From Ichthyenterobacterium magnum (GTDB lineage: Bacteria; Bacteroidota; Bacteroidia; Flavobacteriales; Flavobacteriaceae), in the NCBI RefSeq assembly GCF_003610635.1, contig NZ_RAQJ01000002.1:124001-188000 (forward strand): a DNA stretch of 64,000 nucleotides. The letters are read 5' to 3'. This document shows positions 1-9,382 of this stretch, one piece after another. Made by a program: the position numbers and the translations under genes. Below the pieces are notes generated by a model. That model made no database searches. It saw nothing but the letters and a program-made list of their open reading frames with translations, and had not been told where the DNA came from. Every line of letters starts with the position of its first letter. The first letter of the stretch is position 1.

Positions 1-30
1 CCTGAAGATGCTTTGAAGCATAGAAAATAA
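1..30 (+). CDS. 3' end of an unidentified gene (partial)
   Basis: Nine codons reading PEDALKHRK precede a TAA stop at 28-30, probably the tail of a gene entering from the left edge. The stop overlaps the next gene's ATG as TAATG, the kind of junction seen in translationally coupled operons. The piece is too short to identify, and its frame is inferred mainly from that overlap. Confidence 0.45.
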   Translation, partial: PEDALKHRK

Positions 31-986
31 TGCCAATAATAAAACCTACTTATAAGCCACGTTTTTATTTTAAAAACGGATTTGTGTCTACTGTTTATTC
101 TGGTTTAGCTAGAAATGTTTCTGGTGTTCTGCAAGAACGAGAACGAATAGTGCTTTCTGATGGCGACTTCTTGGATTTAGATTGGAGCTTTGCTCAGCAA
201 AAAACTAACAAACTTATTATTGTGCTTCATGGTTTAGAAGGAAATGCACAGCGTCCATATATGAAAGGAACTGCTAAAGTGTTTAATGAAAATGATGTGG
301 ATGCAGTCTGTGTTAATTTTAGAAGTTGTAGTGGAGAAGATAATTTAAAGTTTAGGTCCTATCATTCTGGTGCTACTGAAGATCTGCATGATGTTGTTGA
401 GCATGTTATTACTACAAAGCATTATACTCATATCTATATAAAGGGCTTTAGTCTTGGCGGAAATATGACACTCAAATATTTAGGAGAGCGTGATGTTCCG
501 CATCAAATAAAAGCAGGAATTGCTATTTCTGTGCCTTGTCATTTGTATGGTTCTTGTCAAGAATTACACAAGTTTAATAATTTTTTATACCACGACCGTT
601 TTAAAAAACATTTAGTAGGCAAGCTGAAAAGCAAACAAAGTTTGTTTCCAGATTTGGTTTCAGATGAAGATATTGCATCTATAAAAACACTTAAAGATTT
701 TGATGACGTATATACATCTAAAGCGCATGGTTTTAAAGATGCTTTAGATTATTATAGTCAATGTAGTAGTTTGCAGTTTCTACAGAATATAAAAACGCCT
801 ACACTTATTATTAATGCACTTAACGATTCCTTTTTATCTCCAGAATGCTTTCCTGTAAAAGAAGCAAAAGAAAACCCAAATCTGTTTTTAGAAATGCCAA
901 AATATGGAGGTCATGTTGGGTTTGTCGATAAACGTAATATTTATTATAACGAAAAGCGTGCTTTAGAGTTTGTGAAAACAAATTAA
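30..986 (+). CDS. YheT-family alpha/beta hydrolase
   Basis: A 318-residue cytoplasmic alpha/beta hydrolase of the YheT/EMB8 family, predicted carboxylesterases of unknown physiological substrate. Visible landmarks are the oxyanion-hole HGLEG near residues 67-71, the nucleophile elbow GFSLGGN with Ser141, an acid candidate Asp266 in ALNDSFL, and the histidine of GGHVGF at 295, so the triad is complete. The length is typical of the family. There is no signal peptide. The start codon overlaps the stop of the preceding gene, suggesting an operon running in from the left. The family assignment is firm; the substrate is unknown. Confidence 0.88.
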   Translation: MPIIKPTYKPRFYFKNGFVSTVYSGLARNVSGVLQERERIVLSDGDFLDLDWSFAQQKTNKLIIVLHGLEGNAQRPYMKGTAKVFNENDVDAVCVNFRSCSGEDNLKFRSYHSGATEDLHDVVEHVITTKHYTHIYIKGFSLGGNMTLKYLGERDVPHQIKAGIAISVPCHLYGSCQELHKFNNFLYHDRFKKHLVGKLKSKQSLFPDLVSDEDIASIKTLKDFDDVYTSKAHGFKDALDYYSQCSSLQFLQNIKTPTLIINALNDSFLSPECFPVKEAKENPNLFLEMPKYGGHVGFVDKRNIYYNEKRALEFVKTN

Positions 987-1018
987 ATAAGTTACTTAGC
1001 GCTTCTTAAAAATAGTAT

Positions 1019-4000
1019 ATGAAACATATTTACACTTCTATTATTTTATTCTTTTTTTTTCAATTGTCTTTTGGGCAGATTGGGTTTGAGGATAACTATA
1101 TAACCAATTTTAATAACAGCACATATAATCCGGTAGGAACAGTAAAACATTTTGTTGATTTTGATGGTGATGGTGATTTAGATGTGTTATTGTCTTTTTT
1201 TAATAGGGTTTTGAGCTGGCATGAGAATATTGATGGATATGGAAATTATTCACAACAAAATATACTTTTGGATTTACCTGGTACTGGTAACATTGTATTT
1301 GAAGTTTTTGATTTTGATTATGATGGAGATGAAGATGTGGTATTAAAGTATGAGAATGTAATGTATTGGTATGAGCATATAGATGGACAAAACGAGCTCA
1401 ATGAAGGGGTAGTGATACTTGATGATATTCAATTGGGAGCTTATAAATTTGAAGATATGGATGGGGATAATGATAAGGATATTGTTTTTAATTCAACTAC
1501 AGGGAATACAAAGTTATTAATGTGGTCTGAAAACGATGGGCTAAATAATTTTGGACCACAACAAACTATTGATTCTGCAACAGGGTTTGGGGGTTTTAAA
1601 TTTTATGTTGATGATATAGATGATGATGGTGATATGGATATTCTTGGAGCTAAAGAAGATTTTGTTTGGTACGAAAATACGGATGGCAATGGTGATTTTA
1701 GCAATGAGCATATCATACAGGCTAATGTCTCTGCGAATTTTTCAGTTGTTTATAATAGAGGTTTTGTTATTGCTGATTATGATGATGATGGTGATAAGGA
1801 TATTATTACTAATGAATATCAAAATTATATGAAAATATATGAAAATATAAATGATATCTCTTTTGGAAGTGCACTGCTGCTTTCGGAGTTTCATAATACT
1901 TATGGATTTGCAGTAATGGATATTGATTTGGATGGAGATCAGGATATTTTAAATGGAAGCTCGAATGGTTTTTATTGGTCAGAAAATAATAATAATACTT
2001 TTCTTAACAGTCAATCATTGTTTGTTGATAATGGAGGTCATTATATAGAGAAATTAATAGATATAGACCTAGATGGAGATTTAGATATTTTGGTGAAGAA
2101 TTATAGTGATGTTTTGTTTAAAATTAATTCAAACGGGACTTTTGAAGAGACGCTTCCTGTTTTTATGCAGTTATCTCGACCTAAAGAGGTTAAAGCTGCA
2201 GATTTAGATGGAGATTTAGATTTAGATATAGTTGCTACGGATCTTTACGGTAATATATTTTGGTATTCAAATATTGACGAAATGGGATATTTTAGTGTTC
2301 AAAGATATATTCATGATAACAGTGAGTATAGTGATGACCAAAGAAAAAAAATAAGTATCGGTGATCTTGATGGTGATAACGATAATGATATTATTTCAGT
2401 ATCCAAATACGATGGTAGAATTTCTTGGCATGAAAATTTAGACGGACAAGGTGATTTTAGTAATGAGCAAATCATTAATTCAAGTCTAACAGATCAAGTA
2501 CATAGTCTAGATTTAAAAGATGTAGATAATGATGGGGATAATGATATAGTGGTTGGCACTCATTATGGAATATACTGGCTTAAAAACGCAGATGGATTAG
2601 CAGGTTCGTGGGAAATAAATCAAATAGGTGCTAACGTAGGTTCTGTTTCAGAAATAGAATTAAATGATTTAGATAATGATAATGATAATGATGTTGTATG
2701 TTTTGATGGTAATGCAATTGTCTGGTTTGAAAATGTTGGTGGATTAGGTTCTTATGGAAATATGATGCCAATTTCATCAAACACCACTTATTTTCCAAAA
2801 GGTGTTTTTAAAATTTTTGATATGAATGGCGATGGTTACAAAGATATAATAGTATCATCTCGAGATAATAATAATATTTCTTTTTTTGAACATATAGATG
2901 GTAATGGTGCGTTTGAAGATGCTGTAATTGTTGTTAATGACGCAAACGGTGTCTCATCTATTGATATAGCTGATGTTGATAATGATGGTGATTTAGATAT
3001 ACTAGCTGCACTTGCAGATTTTGATATAGTAGTTTGGTATGAGAATTTAGATGGACAAGCTGAGGCTTTTGGTGATTTTAATGTTATTACTGATTTACAA
3101 GATAATACTAGTTCTTTTGTAGACTATAGCGGTTATATTGTGGCTGTAGATGTTAATCAGGATAATAATATTGATGTAATATCTGCCACTCAGATGTACC
3201 ATAATTTAGTTTGGAGTAAGAATTTATCTCTAACGAATAGAATTAGTGGTTTCGTGAATTTTACATTTGACTTAAATGGTGTTGGTTGTGATTTCAGTAA
3301 TAGTATTCCAGTTAATAATGTATTGATAAGTACATCAAACGGTGTTGAAAGTAAGGCTACATTTTCTTTAAATAATGGTCATTACCAATTGTATCCAGCA
3401 CAAGATGGAAATTATGAAACGCAAATACTAACATCATTACCTCTTTATTTTGAATCTAATCCTGAATCAGAAACAACAGAATTTATAGGTCAAGGAAATA
3501 CAAATGAAGTTGATTTTTGTATAGAACCTGTAGGAGTAGTTAATGACTTAGAAATTAGCTTATACCCACTTTCTGAAGTTCGACCTGGATATGATGTGTC
3601 TTATCAAATTGTCTATAAGAACGTTGGGACAACTATAGTAAACAATGGATTTATAACTTTAGATTATGATAATACAAAAATCAATTTTCAATCTTCAAGT
3701 GAATCTGTCTTTGCACAAACATCAAATTCTTTAGCATTTCAGTATCTTGATTTACAGCCTTTTGAAATAAGAACTATTGAATTGAATTTCAGTATGAATA
3801 ATATACCATCAGTGATGTTAGGGGATATATTATTTTTTGAGACAGAAATTACACCTTTCACACAAGATGAAACTATTTATAACAATTCTTTTAATTTGCA
3901 ACAAACTGTAATAGGCTCTTACGATCCAAATGATATAAGTGTTTTAGAAGGAGAACAAATATTATTAGAAGATGCAGATAAATATTTGCATTATATTATT

Positions 4001-4594
4001 CGTTTTCAAAACACAGGTACTGCAAGCGCTATTAATATTAATGTAGAGAATGCATTAGATGATAAACTAGATTGGACAACAATGCAATTGGAGAGTTTAA
4101 GTCATGCTGGTCGCGTAGAAATTAGAGATGGTAATATGGCAAAATTTATATTTAATAATATCCATTTACCAGATAGCACAAATGATGAGCCTAACTCTCA
4201 TGGCTATATTGCTTATAAGATAAAACCAAAGAGTGATGTTGAAGTTGGTGATATATTTTATAATACCGCAGATATCTTTTTCGACTTTAATCCGGCAATT
4301 GTTACCAATACAGTAAGCACAGAAATAGTTAATGCTTTGTCGGTAAATGAATTCGAGGTTAAAGGATTTTCAATCTATCCAAATCCAGTAAATAATACAT
4401 TAACTATAGAAGGAAAATCGGCTTTAGAATCTATTGCTGTTTATGATGTTAATGGTAGAGAATTAAATGCAATTGATATAGAAAACAACCAATTGCAGTA
4501 TCTACTAGATGTTTCAGAGTTGTCTCAAGGTATTTATTTTATAGAAGTACAGTCAGATAACTTTAAATCTTCAAAAAAGTTTATTAAAGAATAA
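1019..4594 (+). CDS. Secreted VCBS/FG-GAP repeat protein with T9SS sorting domain
   Basis: A 1191-residue secreted protein. Residues 1-19 form a signal peptide (hydrophobic IILFFFFQLSFG, then Q). Residues about 25-735 contain many FG-GAP/VCBS-type blades marked by calcium-loop motifs such as DFDGDGDLDV, DIDDDGDMDI and DVDNDGDNDI, suggesting one or two beta-propellers. A middle region around 830-1090 contains the SYDPNDI segment typical of Bacteroidetes surface proteins and resembles conserved-repeat/DUF7619-like modules. The last ~80 residues (FSIYPNPVNNTLTIE to KKFIKE) are a type A T9SS (Por) sorting domain, so it should cross the outer membrane through gliding-type secretion. The ligand is unknown. 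A strong terminator follows. Confidence 0.9.
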   Translation: MKHIYTSIILFFFFQLSFGQIGFEDNYITNFNNSTYNPVGTVKHFVDFDGDGDLDVLLSFFNRVLSWHENIDGYGNYSQQNILLDLPGTGNIVFEVFDFDYDGDEDVVLKYENVMYWYEHIDGQNELNEGVVILDDIQLGAYKFEDMDGDNDKDIVFNSTTGNTKLLMWSENDGLNNFGPQQTIDSATGFGGFKFYVDDIDDDGDMDILGAKEDFVWYENTDGNGDFSNEHIIQANVSANFSVVYNRGFVIADYDDDGDKDIITNEYQNYMKIYENINDISFGSALLLSEFHNTYGFAVMDIDLDGDQDILNGSSNGFYWSENNNNTFLNSQSLFVDNGGHYIEKLIDIDLDGDLDILVKNYSDVLFKINSNGTFEETLPVFMQLSRPKEVKAADLDGDLDLDIVATDLYGNIFWYSNIDEMGYFSVQRYIHDNSEYSDDQRKKISIGDLDGDNDNDIISVSKYDGRISWHENLDGQGDFSNEQIINSSLTDQVHSLDLKDVDNDGDNDIVVGTHYGIYWLKNADGLAGSWEINQIGANVGSVSEIELNDLDNDNDNDVVCFDGNAIVWFENVGGLGSYGNMMPISSNTTYFPKGVFKIFDMNGDGYKDIIVSSRDNNNISFFEHIDGNGAFEDAVIVVNDANGVSSIDIADVDNDGDLDILAALADFDIVVWYENLDGQAEAFGDFNVITDLQDNTSSFVDYSGYIVAVDVNQDNNIDVISATQMYHNLVWSKNLSLTNRISGFVNFTFDLNGVGCDFSNSIPVNNVLISTSNGVESKATFSLNNGHYQLYPAQDGNYETQILTSLPLYFESNPESETTEFIGQGNTNEVDFCIEPVGVVNDLEISLYPLSEVRPGYDVSYQIVYKNVGTTIVNNGFITLDYDNTKINFQSSSESVFAQTSNSLAFQYLDLQPFEIRTIELNFSMNNIPSVMLGDILFFETEITPFTQDETIYNNSFNLQQTVIGSYDPNDISVLEGEQILLEDADKYLHYIIRFQNTGTASAININVENALDDKLDWTTMQLESLSHAGRVEIRDGNMAKFIFNNIHLPDSTNDEPNSHGYIAYKIKPKSDVEVGDIFYNTADIFFDFNPAIVTNTVSTEIVNALSVNEFEVKGFSIYPNPVNNTLTIEGKSALESIAVYDVNGRELNAIDIENNQLQYLLDVSELSQGIYFIEVQSDNFKSSKKFIKE

Positions 4595-4621
4595 CTCATA
4601 AATTTAACACTATAAAAAAGC

Positions 4622-4651
4622 GAACCCTTTGGTGACCATACCAAAGGGTTC
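4622..4651 (+). terminator. Intrinsic terminator after the T9SS-sorted protein
   Basis: A perfect 12-bp stem (GAACCCTTTGGT paired with ACCAAAGGGTTC) closes a 6-base loop, preceded by an A-run and followed by TATTTGTG. It lies 27 bases after the stop of the large secreted-protein gene. The T tract is weak, but stem strength and position fit a terminator. Confidence 0.75.
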
Positions 4652-4816
4652 TATTTGTGTAATACTTAAATAATCATAAATAAAAATTTAAGTGGCTGCA
4701 AATATAGTCTATTATATCATTTATAAAGCTATTAATTAGTATTTGTGCGGTAGGTGTGAAAAAATGTACGACTAAAGATTAAGATTTTTTCTTACATTTA
4801 AGGAAATCAACCTTTT

Positions 4817-6352
4817 ATGCTTAAAAAAGTTTTTGGAAGTGCAGTTTTTGGAGTTGAAGCCACAACAATTACTGTTGAGGTAAATGTAGATTCTGGTATT
4901 GGTTATCATCTAGTTGGGCTTCCAGATAATGCTATAAAAGAAAGTAATTTTAGAATAGCTGCTGCGCTTCAAAATAACGGTTATAAAATCCCAGGTAAAA
5001 AAATCATCATAAACATGTCTCCTGCAGATTTACGTAAAGAAGGCTCAGCTTACGATTTAACTTTAGCGATGGGTGTTTTAGTCGCGTCTAAGCAAATTAA
5101 AGCAGAAACCATAGGAGAATATCTTATTATGGGAGAATTGTCATTAGATGGTAATTTACAGCCTATTAAAGGTGCTTTGCCTATTGCGGTAAAAGCTAGA
5201 GAAGAAGGGTTTAAAGGGTTTATTCTTCCTAAGCAAAATGCTAAAGAAGCTGCTATTGTTGATGGTTTAGAAGTGTATGGTGTTGATAATATAACTCAAG
5301 TAATCAACTATTTTGATAAAGGTGAAACTTTAGAGCAAACTATTATAAATACTAGAGAAGAGTTTAATAAAAGTCTCAATTTCCCTGAGTTTGATTTTAG
5401 CGATGTAAAAGGGCAAGAAAGTATAAAGCGCTGTATGGAGATTGCAGCTGCTGGTGGACATAACATTATTTTAATTGGTCCACCAGGAGCAGGAAAAACA
5501 ATGTTAGCAAAACGATTGCCTTCAATATTGCCGCCAATGACACTTCATGAAGCGTTAGAAACAACAAAAATACACTCTGTAGTTGGTCGAGTTAAAGATT
5601 CAGGGCTCATGTCGCAAAGACCTTTTAGAAGCCCGCATCATACAATTTCTAATGTAGCACTTGTTGGAGGTGGAAGTTATCCACAACCAGGTGAAATATC
5701 TTTATCACATAATGGTGTTTTATTTTTGGATGAGTTGCCAGAATTTAAAAGAGAGGTTTTAGAAGTGATGCGTCAGCCACTGGAGGATCGAGAGGTTACT
5801 ATCTCTAGGGCTAAATTTACAGTTACATATCCCTCATCTTTTATGTTGGTTGCTAGTATGAACCCAAGTCCAGGTGGTTATTTTAATGATCCAAATGCGC
5901 CTGTAACATCGTCACCAGCAGAAATGCAACGTTATTTGAGTAAGGTTTCTGGACCATTGTTGGATCGAATTGATATTCATATAGAAGTCACGCCAGTGCC
6001 TTTTGAAAAGCTATCAGACACTAGAAAAGGGGAAACCTCTGTAGAGATAAGAAAAAGGGTTGTATCTGCCAGGGAAATACAAACAGAACGCTTTAAAGTT
6101 TCTAATAATGTGCATTATAATGCGCAAATGAATGCGAAGCAAATTAGAACGTATTGTAAATTAGATGATGCTTCTATGCAGCTTTTAAAAACGGCTATGG
6201 AACGTTTAAATTTGTCTGCTAGAGCTTATGATAGAATTTTAAAAGTTGCGAGAACGATTGCAGATATTGAAGGCGCAAAAGATATAAATGGGACACATAT
6301 TAGTGAGGCTATACAGTATAGGAGTATGGATAGAGAAGGTTGGTTAGGATAG
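4817..6352 (+). CDS. comM: YifB/ComM family Mg-chelatase-like AAA+ ATPase
   Basis: A 511-residue protein with the YifB/ComM order of domains: an N-terminal Lon-protease-like (ChlI) domain at about 20-145, a Mg-chelatase AAA+ core with Walker A GPPGAGKT at 221-228 and Walker B VLFLDE at 301-306, and the C-terminal Mg_chelatase_C domain with the [15 protein letters not shown] stretch. In naturally transformable bacteria ComM is a hexameric branch-migration helicase that aids integration of incoming DNA. Whether that role holds here is inference. The -7-like box TACATTTA (4793-4800) lies just before the ATG. It is flanked by non-coding DNA on both sides and appears monocistronic. Confidence 0.92.
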   Translation: MLKKVFGSAVFGVEATTITVEVNVDSGIGYHLVGLPDNAIKESNFRIAAALQNNGYKIPGKKIIINMSPADLRKEGSAYDLTLAMGVLVASKQIKAETIGEYLIMGELSLDGNLQPIKGALPIAVKAREEGFKGFILPKQNAKEAAIVDGLEVYGVDNITQVINYFDKGETLEQTIINTREEFNKSLNFPEFDFSDVKGQESIKRCMEIAAAGGHNIILIGPPGAGKTMLAKRLPSILPPMTLHEALETTKIHSVVGRVKDSGLMSQRPFRSPHHTISNVALVGGGSYPQPGEISLSHNGVLFLDELPEFKREVLEVMRQPLEDREVTISRAKFTVTYPSSFMLVASMNPSPGGYFNDPNAPVTSSPAEMQRYLSKVSGPLLDRIDIHIEVTPVPFEKLSDTRKGETSVEIRKRVVSAREIQTERFKVSNNVHYNAQMNAKQIRTYCKLDDASMQLLKTAMERLNLSARAYDRILKVARTIADIEGAKDINGTHISEAIQYRSMDREGWLG

Positions 6353-6571
6353 CTAATCTAAAAAATATAATTTAATGTTTTGGTTTATATAAATTTATGT
6401 AAACAGTTAAATATTATTATATTAATATTGTGTTATTGATTTTATCAATGATTGAAAATAATCAATAAAAGCTTCAATTAAAAAAGATATAACTAAAAAG
6501 AAAAGTAATTAGAATAAGATTTATATATTAGACAAAACTATTTATTAACCTAACCCAAAAATCATTTAAAA

Positions 6572-7072
6572 ATGAAAAAAATTGTAACATTAGTATTAGG
6601 ATTTATCTTAGGTGCTTTAGCTATGTATTATTATTCAAATCAATCTTTAGGCGAAAGTGAAGCTATTGTAAAACCAAAAGGTGTTATTACTCCTGCAGAA
6701 GCTAAAACTCTTGATCAAGCTTTTAACACTAGACATGAACTAATTAGCGATTCTATAGTTAAACGACCAGATAATAGATCATCTTGGTGGTCATTAGAGG
6801 ACATGAGAGATTATTTAAACTATGCTGAAAAAGAAAGCTTAGAGCTAGGCTATACAATGAATGGTGTTAGAGTATATTTAGGAGCATATCCTACAGATAA
6901 GGAAGTTGGCTATACAACAATGTTTATGGTGCCTACAGGGAATTTAAATGTTTCAGAAGGTAATATGACTCTTATTAATTATCGTATAGGCGACCCTCAA
7001 AATATTCCTGGAGGTTCAGGTTTTAACAAAGGAGCAGATGGAAATCCTCCTAATGCAAACTATACTCAATAA
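6572..7072 (+). CDS. Hypothetical membrane-anchored protein, first gene of histidine kinase operon
   Basis: A 166-residue protein I do not recognise. Residues 4-21 (IVTLVLGFILGALAMYYY) form a signal anchor, and the rest is predicted outside the cytoplasm. The remainder is polar, with a DMRDYLNYAE helix near the centre and a Gly/Asn-rich tail ending GNPPNANYTQ. The 219-base upstream region contains a 9-bp inverted repeat (TTATTGATT at 6433, AATCAATAA at 6460) but no clear -7 box. It ends 9 bases before a membrane protein and is probably co-transcribed with that and the histidine kinase, so a role in sensing at the membrane is possible but unproven. Confidence 0.7.
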   Translation: MKKIVTLVLGFILGALAMYYYSNQSLGESEAIVKPKGVITPAEAKTLDQAFNTRHELISDSIVKRPDNRSSWWSLEDMRDYLNYAEKESLELGYTMNGVRVYLGAYPTDKEVGYTTMFMVPTGNLNVSEGNMTLINYRIGDPQNIPGGSGFNKGADGNPPNANYTQ

Positions 7073-7081
7073 CTTAGTTGT

Positions 7082-7792
7082 TTGAAACAATTTTTATTAG
7101 ATAATTATTCCTTAATTACAAAAGCGTTTGAGATTATTGCTGCAGTGTTTGGTTCTATTTATTTATCAAAGACTAAAGATACTAGGTATAAAATTTTTGT
7201 AAATTATTTATGGCTAACTGTTGCTGTTGAGTTTATAGGTGAATACACAGCATTTCTGCAAAACAATTATGATAATGAATGGTATAATGCTATAAAAAAT
7301 AGTGTATTTTGCAGAAATACGTGGTTATTTAATATTTATACCTTTCTGTCTATAGGATTGCTTGGTATATTTTATTCAAGGTTCTTTAGTAGTAAAATAT
7401 CAAAGGCTATAATTAGGTTTGTTGTTTTGGGGTATAGTTTGTTTGTATTAATATACTTTACTGCAACAGATGCATTTTTTGTAATGTCTTTGCCTTACGA
7501 TGAGATTTTAGGTACAGTTATTATTTGTACATACATCTTGCTTTATTTTATGGAGTTGATAAAGAGTGATTCTATATTAGTGTTTTATAAAACACCATTG
7601 TTTTATATAAGTGTAAGCTTATTGTTTTGGTATATATGTGTTACCCCTTTGTTTATATTTAATGGCTATTTTAGAGCTATAAATACAGATTTTGTAATAT
7701 TTAGATATTTACTTTTATTACTTATTAACGTAATTACTTTTTTATGCGTCACATTTGGTTTTTGGTATTCACTCTACAAGAGGAAGTTATAA
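7082..7792 (+). CDS. Polytopic membrane protein of histidine kinase operon
   Basis: A 236-residue integral membrane protein with about six or seven hydrophobic segments (roughly 15-28, 38-56, 86-101, 112-130, 141-158, 172-193, 205-230). No catalytic motif is visible. The only in-frame start near the 5' end is TTG at 7082; the first internal ATG is far downstream, so TTG is chosen. Its 3' end overlaps the annotated start of the histidine kinase by 49 bases, and its stop codon overlaps an AGGAAG-preceded ATA codon of the kinase. The organisation suggests a membrane sensor or partner for that kinase. Family unknown to me. Confidence 0.72.
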   Translation: MKQFLLDNYSLITKAFEIIAAVFGSIYLSKTKDTRYKIFVNYLWLTVAVEFIGEYTAFLQNNYDNEWYNAIKNSVFCRNTWLFNIYTFLSIGLLGIFYSRFFSSKISKAIIRFVVLGYSLFVLIYFTATDAFFVMSLPYDEILGTVIICTYILLYFMELIKSDSILVFYKTPLFYISVSLLFWYICVTPLFIFNGYFRAINTDFVIFRYLLLLLINVITFLCVTFGFWYSLYKRKL

Positions 7793-8559
7793 AAGAGGAA
7801 CAAATAGCTTTAATTGGCTATGTGACTTTAGTTGTACTTATGTTGTCTGCTATGGTTATTATCTTTTTTATTGGTTTTCAAAAAAGAAAAAATAAATTAT
7901 TACTAGATAAAATTCAACAACAGCAAGAGTTTGAAGAAGAAATATCTAAAACTCAATCTGAAATACAAGAGCAAACTTTAAAACATATAGGTTGGGAATT
8001 GCATGATAATGTTGGTCAACTTTTAGCTTATGCTAGTATGCAGCTAAATATGTTGTCTTCTAAAGTTTCTGATGATAATAAAAAGAAAGTTAATGAAGCT
8101 TCAGATGTAATTAAAGAAAGTTTAAAGGAAGTACGCTCTTTGTCAAAATCGCTCAATAATGATGTGATTTTAAATATAGGTTTTGAGAAGTCTATTACAA
8201 ATGAATTAGATAGATTAAAACGGATGCAGTTTACTTCAGCTGAGTTGCATACAATTGGAACAAAAGTTGAGTTGCCAAATAAAAAGCATGAGATTGTGAT
8301 TTTTAGAATTTTGCAAGAATTCTTTTCTAATTCAGTTAAATATTCCGAAGCAGATAACCTAAAAATTAGCTTAGATTATAAACCTGATGAATTAATAATT
8401 GAAGCCTCAGATGACGGAAAAGGTTTTGATATTGAAACTGTAGAAAAAGGCTCTGGCTTAATTAATATGAAAAGTAGAGCAGAGCTTATAGGAGCATCGT
8501 TTAATTTACAGTCACAACCAAATAAAGGAGTTGTTTTGATCTTGAAATATCCTTTATAA
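7744..8559 (+). CDS. Sensor histidine kinase, NarL-partner type, without adjacent response regulator
   Basis: A 271-residue histidine kinase. One transmembrane helix (about 22-45) is followed by a coiled linker, the HisKA_3-type phosphoacceptor ELHDNVGQ with His87, and an HATPase_c domain with the N box (FFSNSVKYSEA), G1 box DDGKGFD and G2 box GSGLINMKSRAELIG. Such kinases normally phosphorylate LuxR/NarL-type regulators, but none lies next to it. The start is uncertain: ATG 7744 lies 49 bases inside the upstream gene, while ATA at 7789, preceded by AGGAAG and overlapping the upstream TAA, would give a more natural junction if AUA can start translation here. Confidence 0.88.
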   Translation: MRHIWFLVFTLQEEVIKEEQIALIGYVTLVVLMLSAMVIIFFIGFQKRKNKLLLDKIQQQQEFEEEISKTQSEIQEQTLKHIGWELHDNVGQLLAYASMQLNMLSSKVSDDNKKKVNEASDVIKESLKEVRSLSKSLNNDVILNIGFEKSITNELDRLKRMQFTSAELHTIGTKVELPNKKHEIVIFRILQEFFSNSVKYSEADNLKISLDYKPDELIIEASDDGKGFDIETVEKGSGLINMKSRAELIGASFNLQSQPNKGVVLILKYPL

Positions 8560-8586
8560 TTAAATATTATTATGTTTATTCATAGC

Positions 8587-8670
8587 GTCACCCTGAATAT
8601 ATTTCAGGGTTGCAATCTAATTGAACAGTTTTTTAATTTTATGAGATTCTGAAACAAGTTCAGAATGACA
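8587..8670. repeat. REP-like double hairpin repeat (GTCA-type)
   Basis: Two hairpins, CCCTGAA-tatat-TTCAGGG (8591-8609) and TTCTGAA-acaag-TTCAGAA (8647-8665), sit in opposite orientation, with GTCA at the left end (8587) and TGACA at the right end (8666). The whole unit is therefore a nested inverted repeat. It lies between two convergent genes and may act as a bidirectional terminator. The same GTCA...TGAC layout recurs near 32.9, 43.4 and 59.7 kb. Confidence 0.75.
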
Positions 8671-8678
8671 TACTTTAC

Positions 8679-9377
8679 CTAAATTATGCATGCATCCCAA
8701 ATGGGGTCTTTAGGTAATGGAGCAGTGATATTCAGTTCTATTTTTGAAACAGGATGAATAAAAGAGATATGTCTTGCATGTAAACTAATACTTGCGTCTT
8801 TATTACTTCTATTAAAACCATATTTTAAATCCCCTTTTATAGAACAGCCAATACATGCTAATTGTGTTCTTATTTGATGATGTCTTCCAGTTTCTAAGTT
8901 AATTTCTAAGAGGTAATAATTATCTAGCTTTTTTATAATTGAATAATGTAAAATTGCTTTTTTACTATCCTTAATTTCTTTATAATACGCAGTTGATTTA
9001 TTGTTCTTTGGGTTCTTTTTTAGCCAATGTATTAAAGTGTCTTTAGATTTTGGAGGCTGATTCTTTACAATTGCCCAATATGTTTTTGAAATATCTTTAG
9101 AAACAAATAATTTGTTTAAACGAGGTAATGCTTTTGAGGTTTTAGAAAAAATAACCAAACCCGTTGTAGGTCTATCAAGCCGATGTACTGTGCCTAAATA
9201 TACATTGCCTTGTTTATTATATTTTTCTGCAAGAAATTCTTTAACAATATCACTTAAAGGTTTGTCCCCTGTTTTATCACCTTGAACAATATCTCCAGCA
9301 CGTTTGTTGACAATAATAATGTGATTGTCTTCGTAAAGAACTTGAAGGTTAGATTTGTTAGAAAGGACTTTAGACAC
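8679..9377 (-). CDS. RluA-family RNA pseudouridine synthase
   Basis: A 232-residue pseudouridine synthase of the RluA/RluC/RluD group. The catalytic motif HRLDRPTTGL is at 65-74, with Asp68 as the predicted nucleophile, followed by the conserved LETGRHHQIRTQLA segment near 160-173. There is no N-terminal S4 domain, so it is a short single-domain member. The RNA target (tRNA or rRNA uridine) cannot be read from the sequence. It begins 5 bases after the panB stop, so the two are very likely one operon. The 3' end faces the histidine kinase across a REP-like hairpin. Confidence 0.88.
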   Translation of the reverse strand: MSKVLSNKSNLQVLYEDNHIIIVNKRAGDIVQGDKTGDKPLSDIVKEFLAEKYNKQGNVYLGTVHRLDRPTTGLVIFSKTSKALPRLNKLFVSKDISKTYWAIVKNQPPKSKDTLIHWLKKNPKNNKSTAYYKEIKDSKKAILHYSIIKKLDNYYLLEINLETGRHHQIRTQLACIGCSIKGDLKYGFNRSNKDASISLHARHISFIHPVSKIELNITAPLPKDPIWDACII

Positions 9378-9382
9378 TGTAA

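Noticed and set aside
1620-1832. A 70-codon frame inside the T9SS-sorted protein
   Set aside because: It is a shadow of the aspartate-rich calcium-loop repeats in another frame (Met/Ile/Leu runs from GATGATGAT-type codons).
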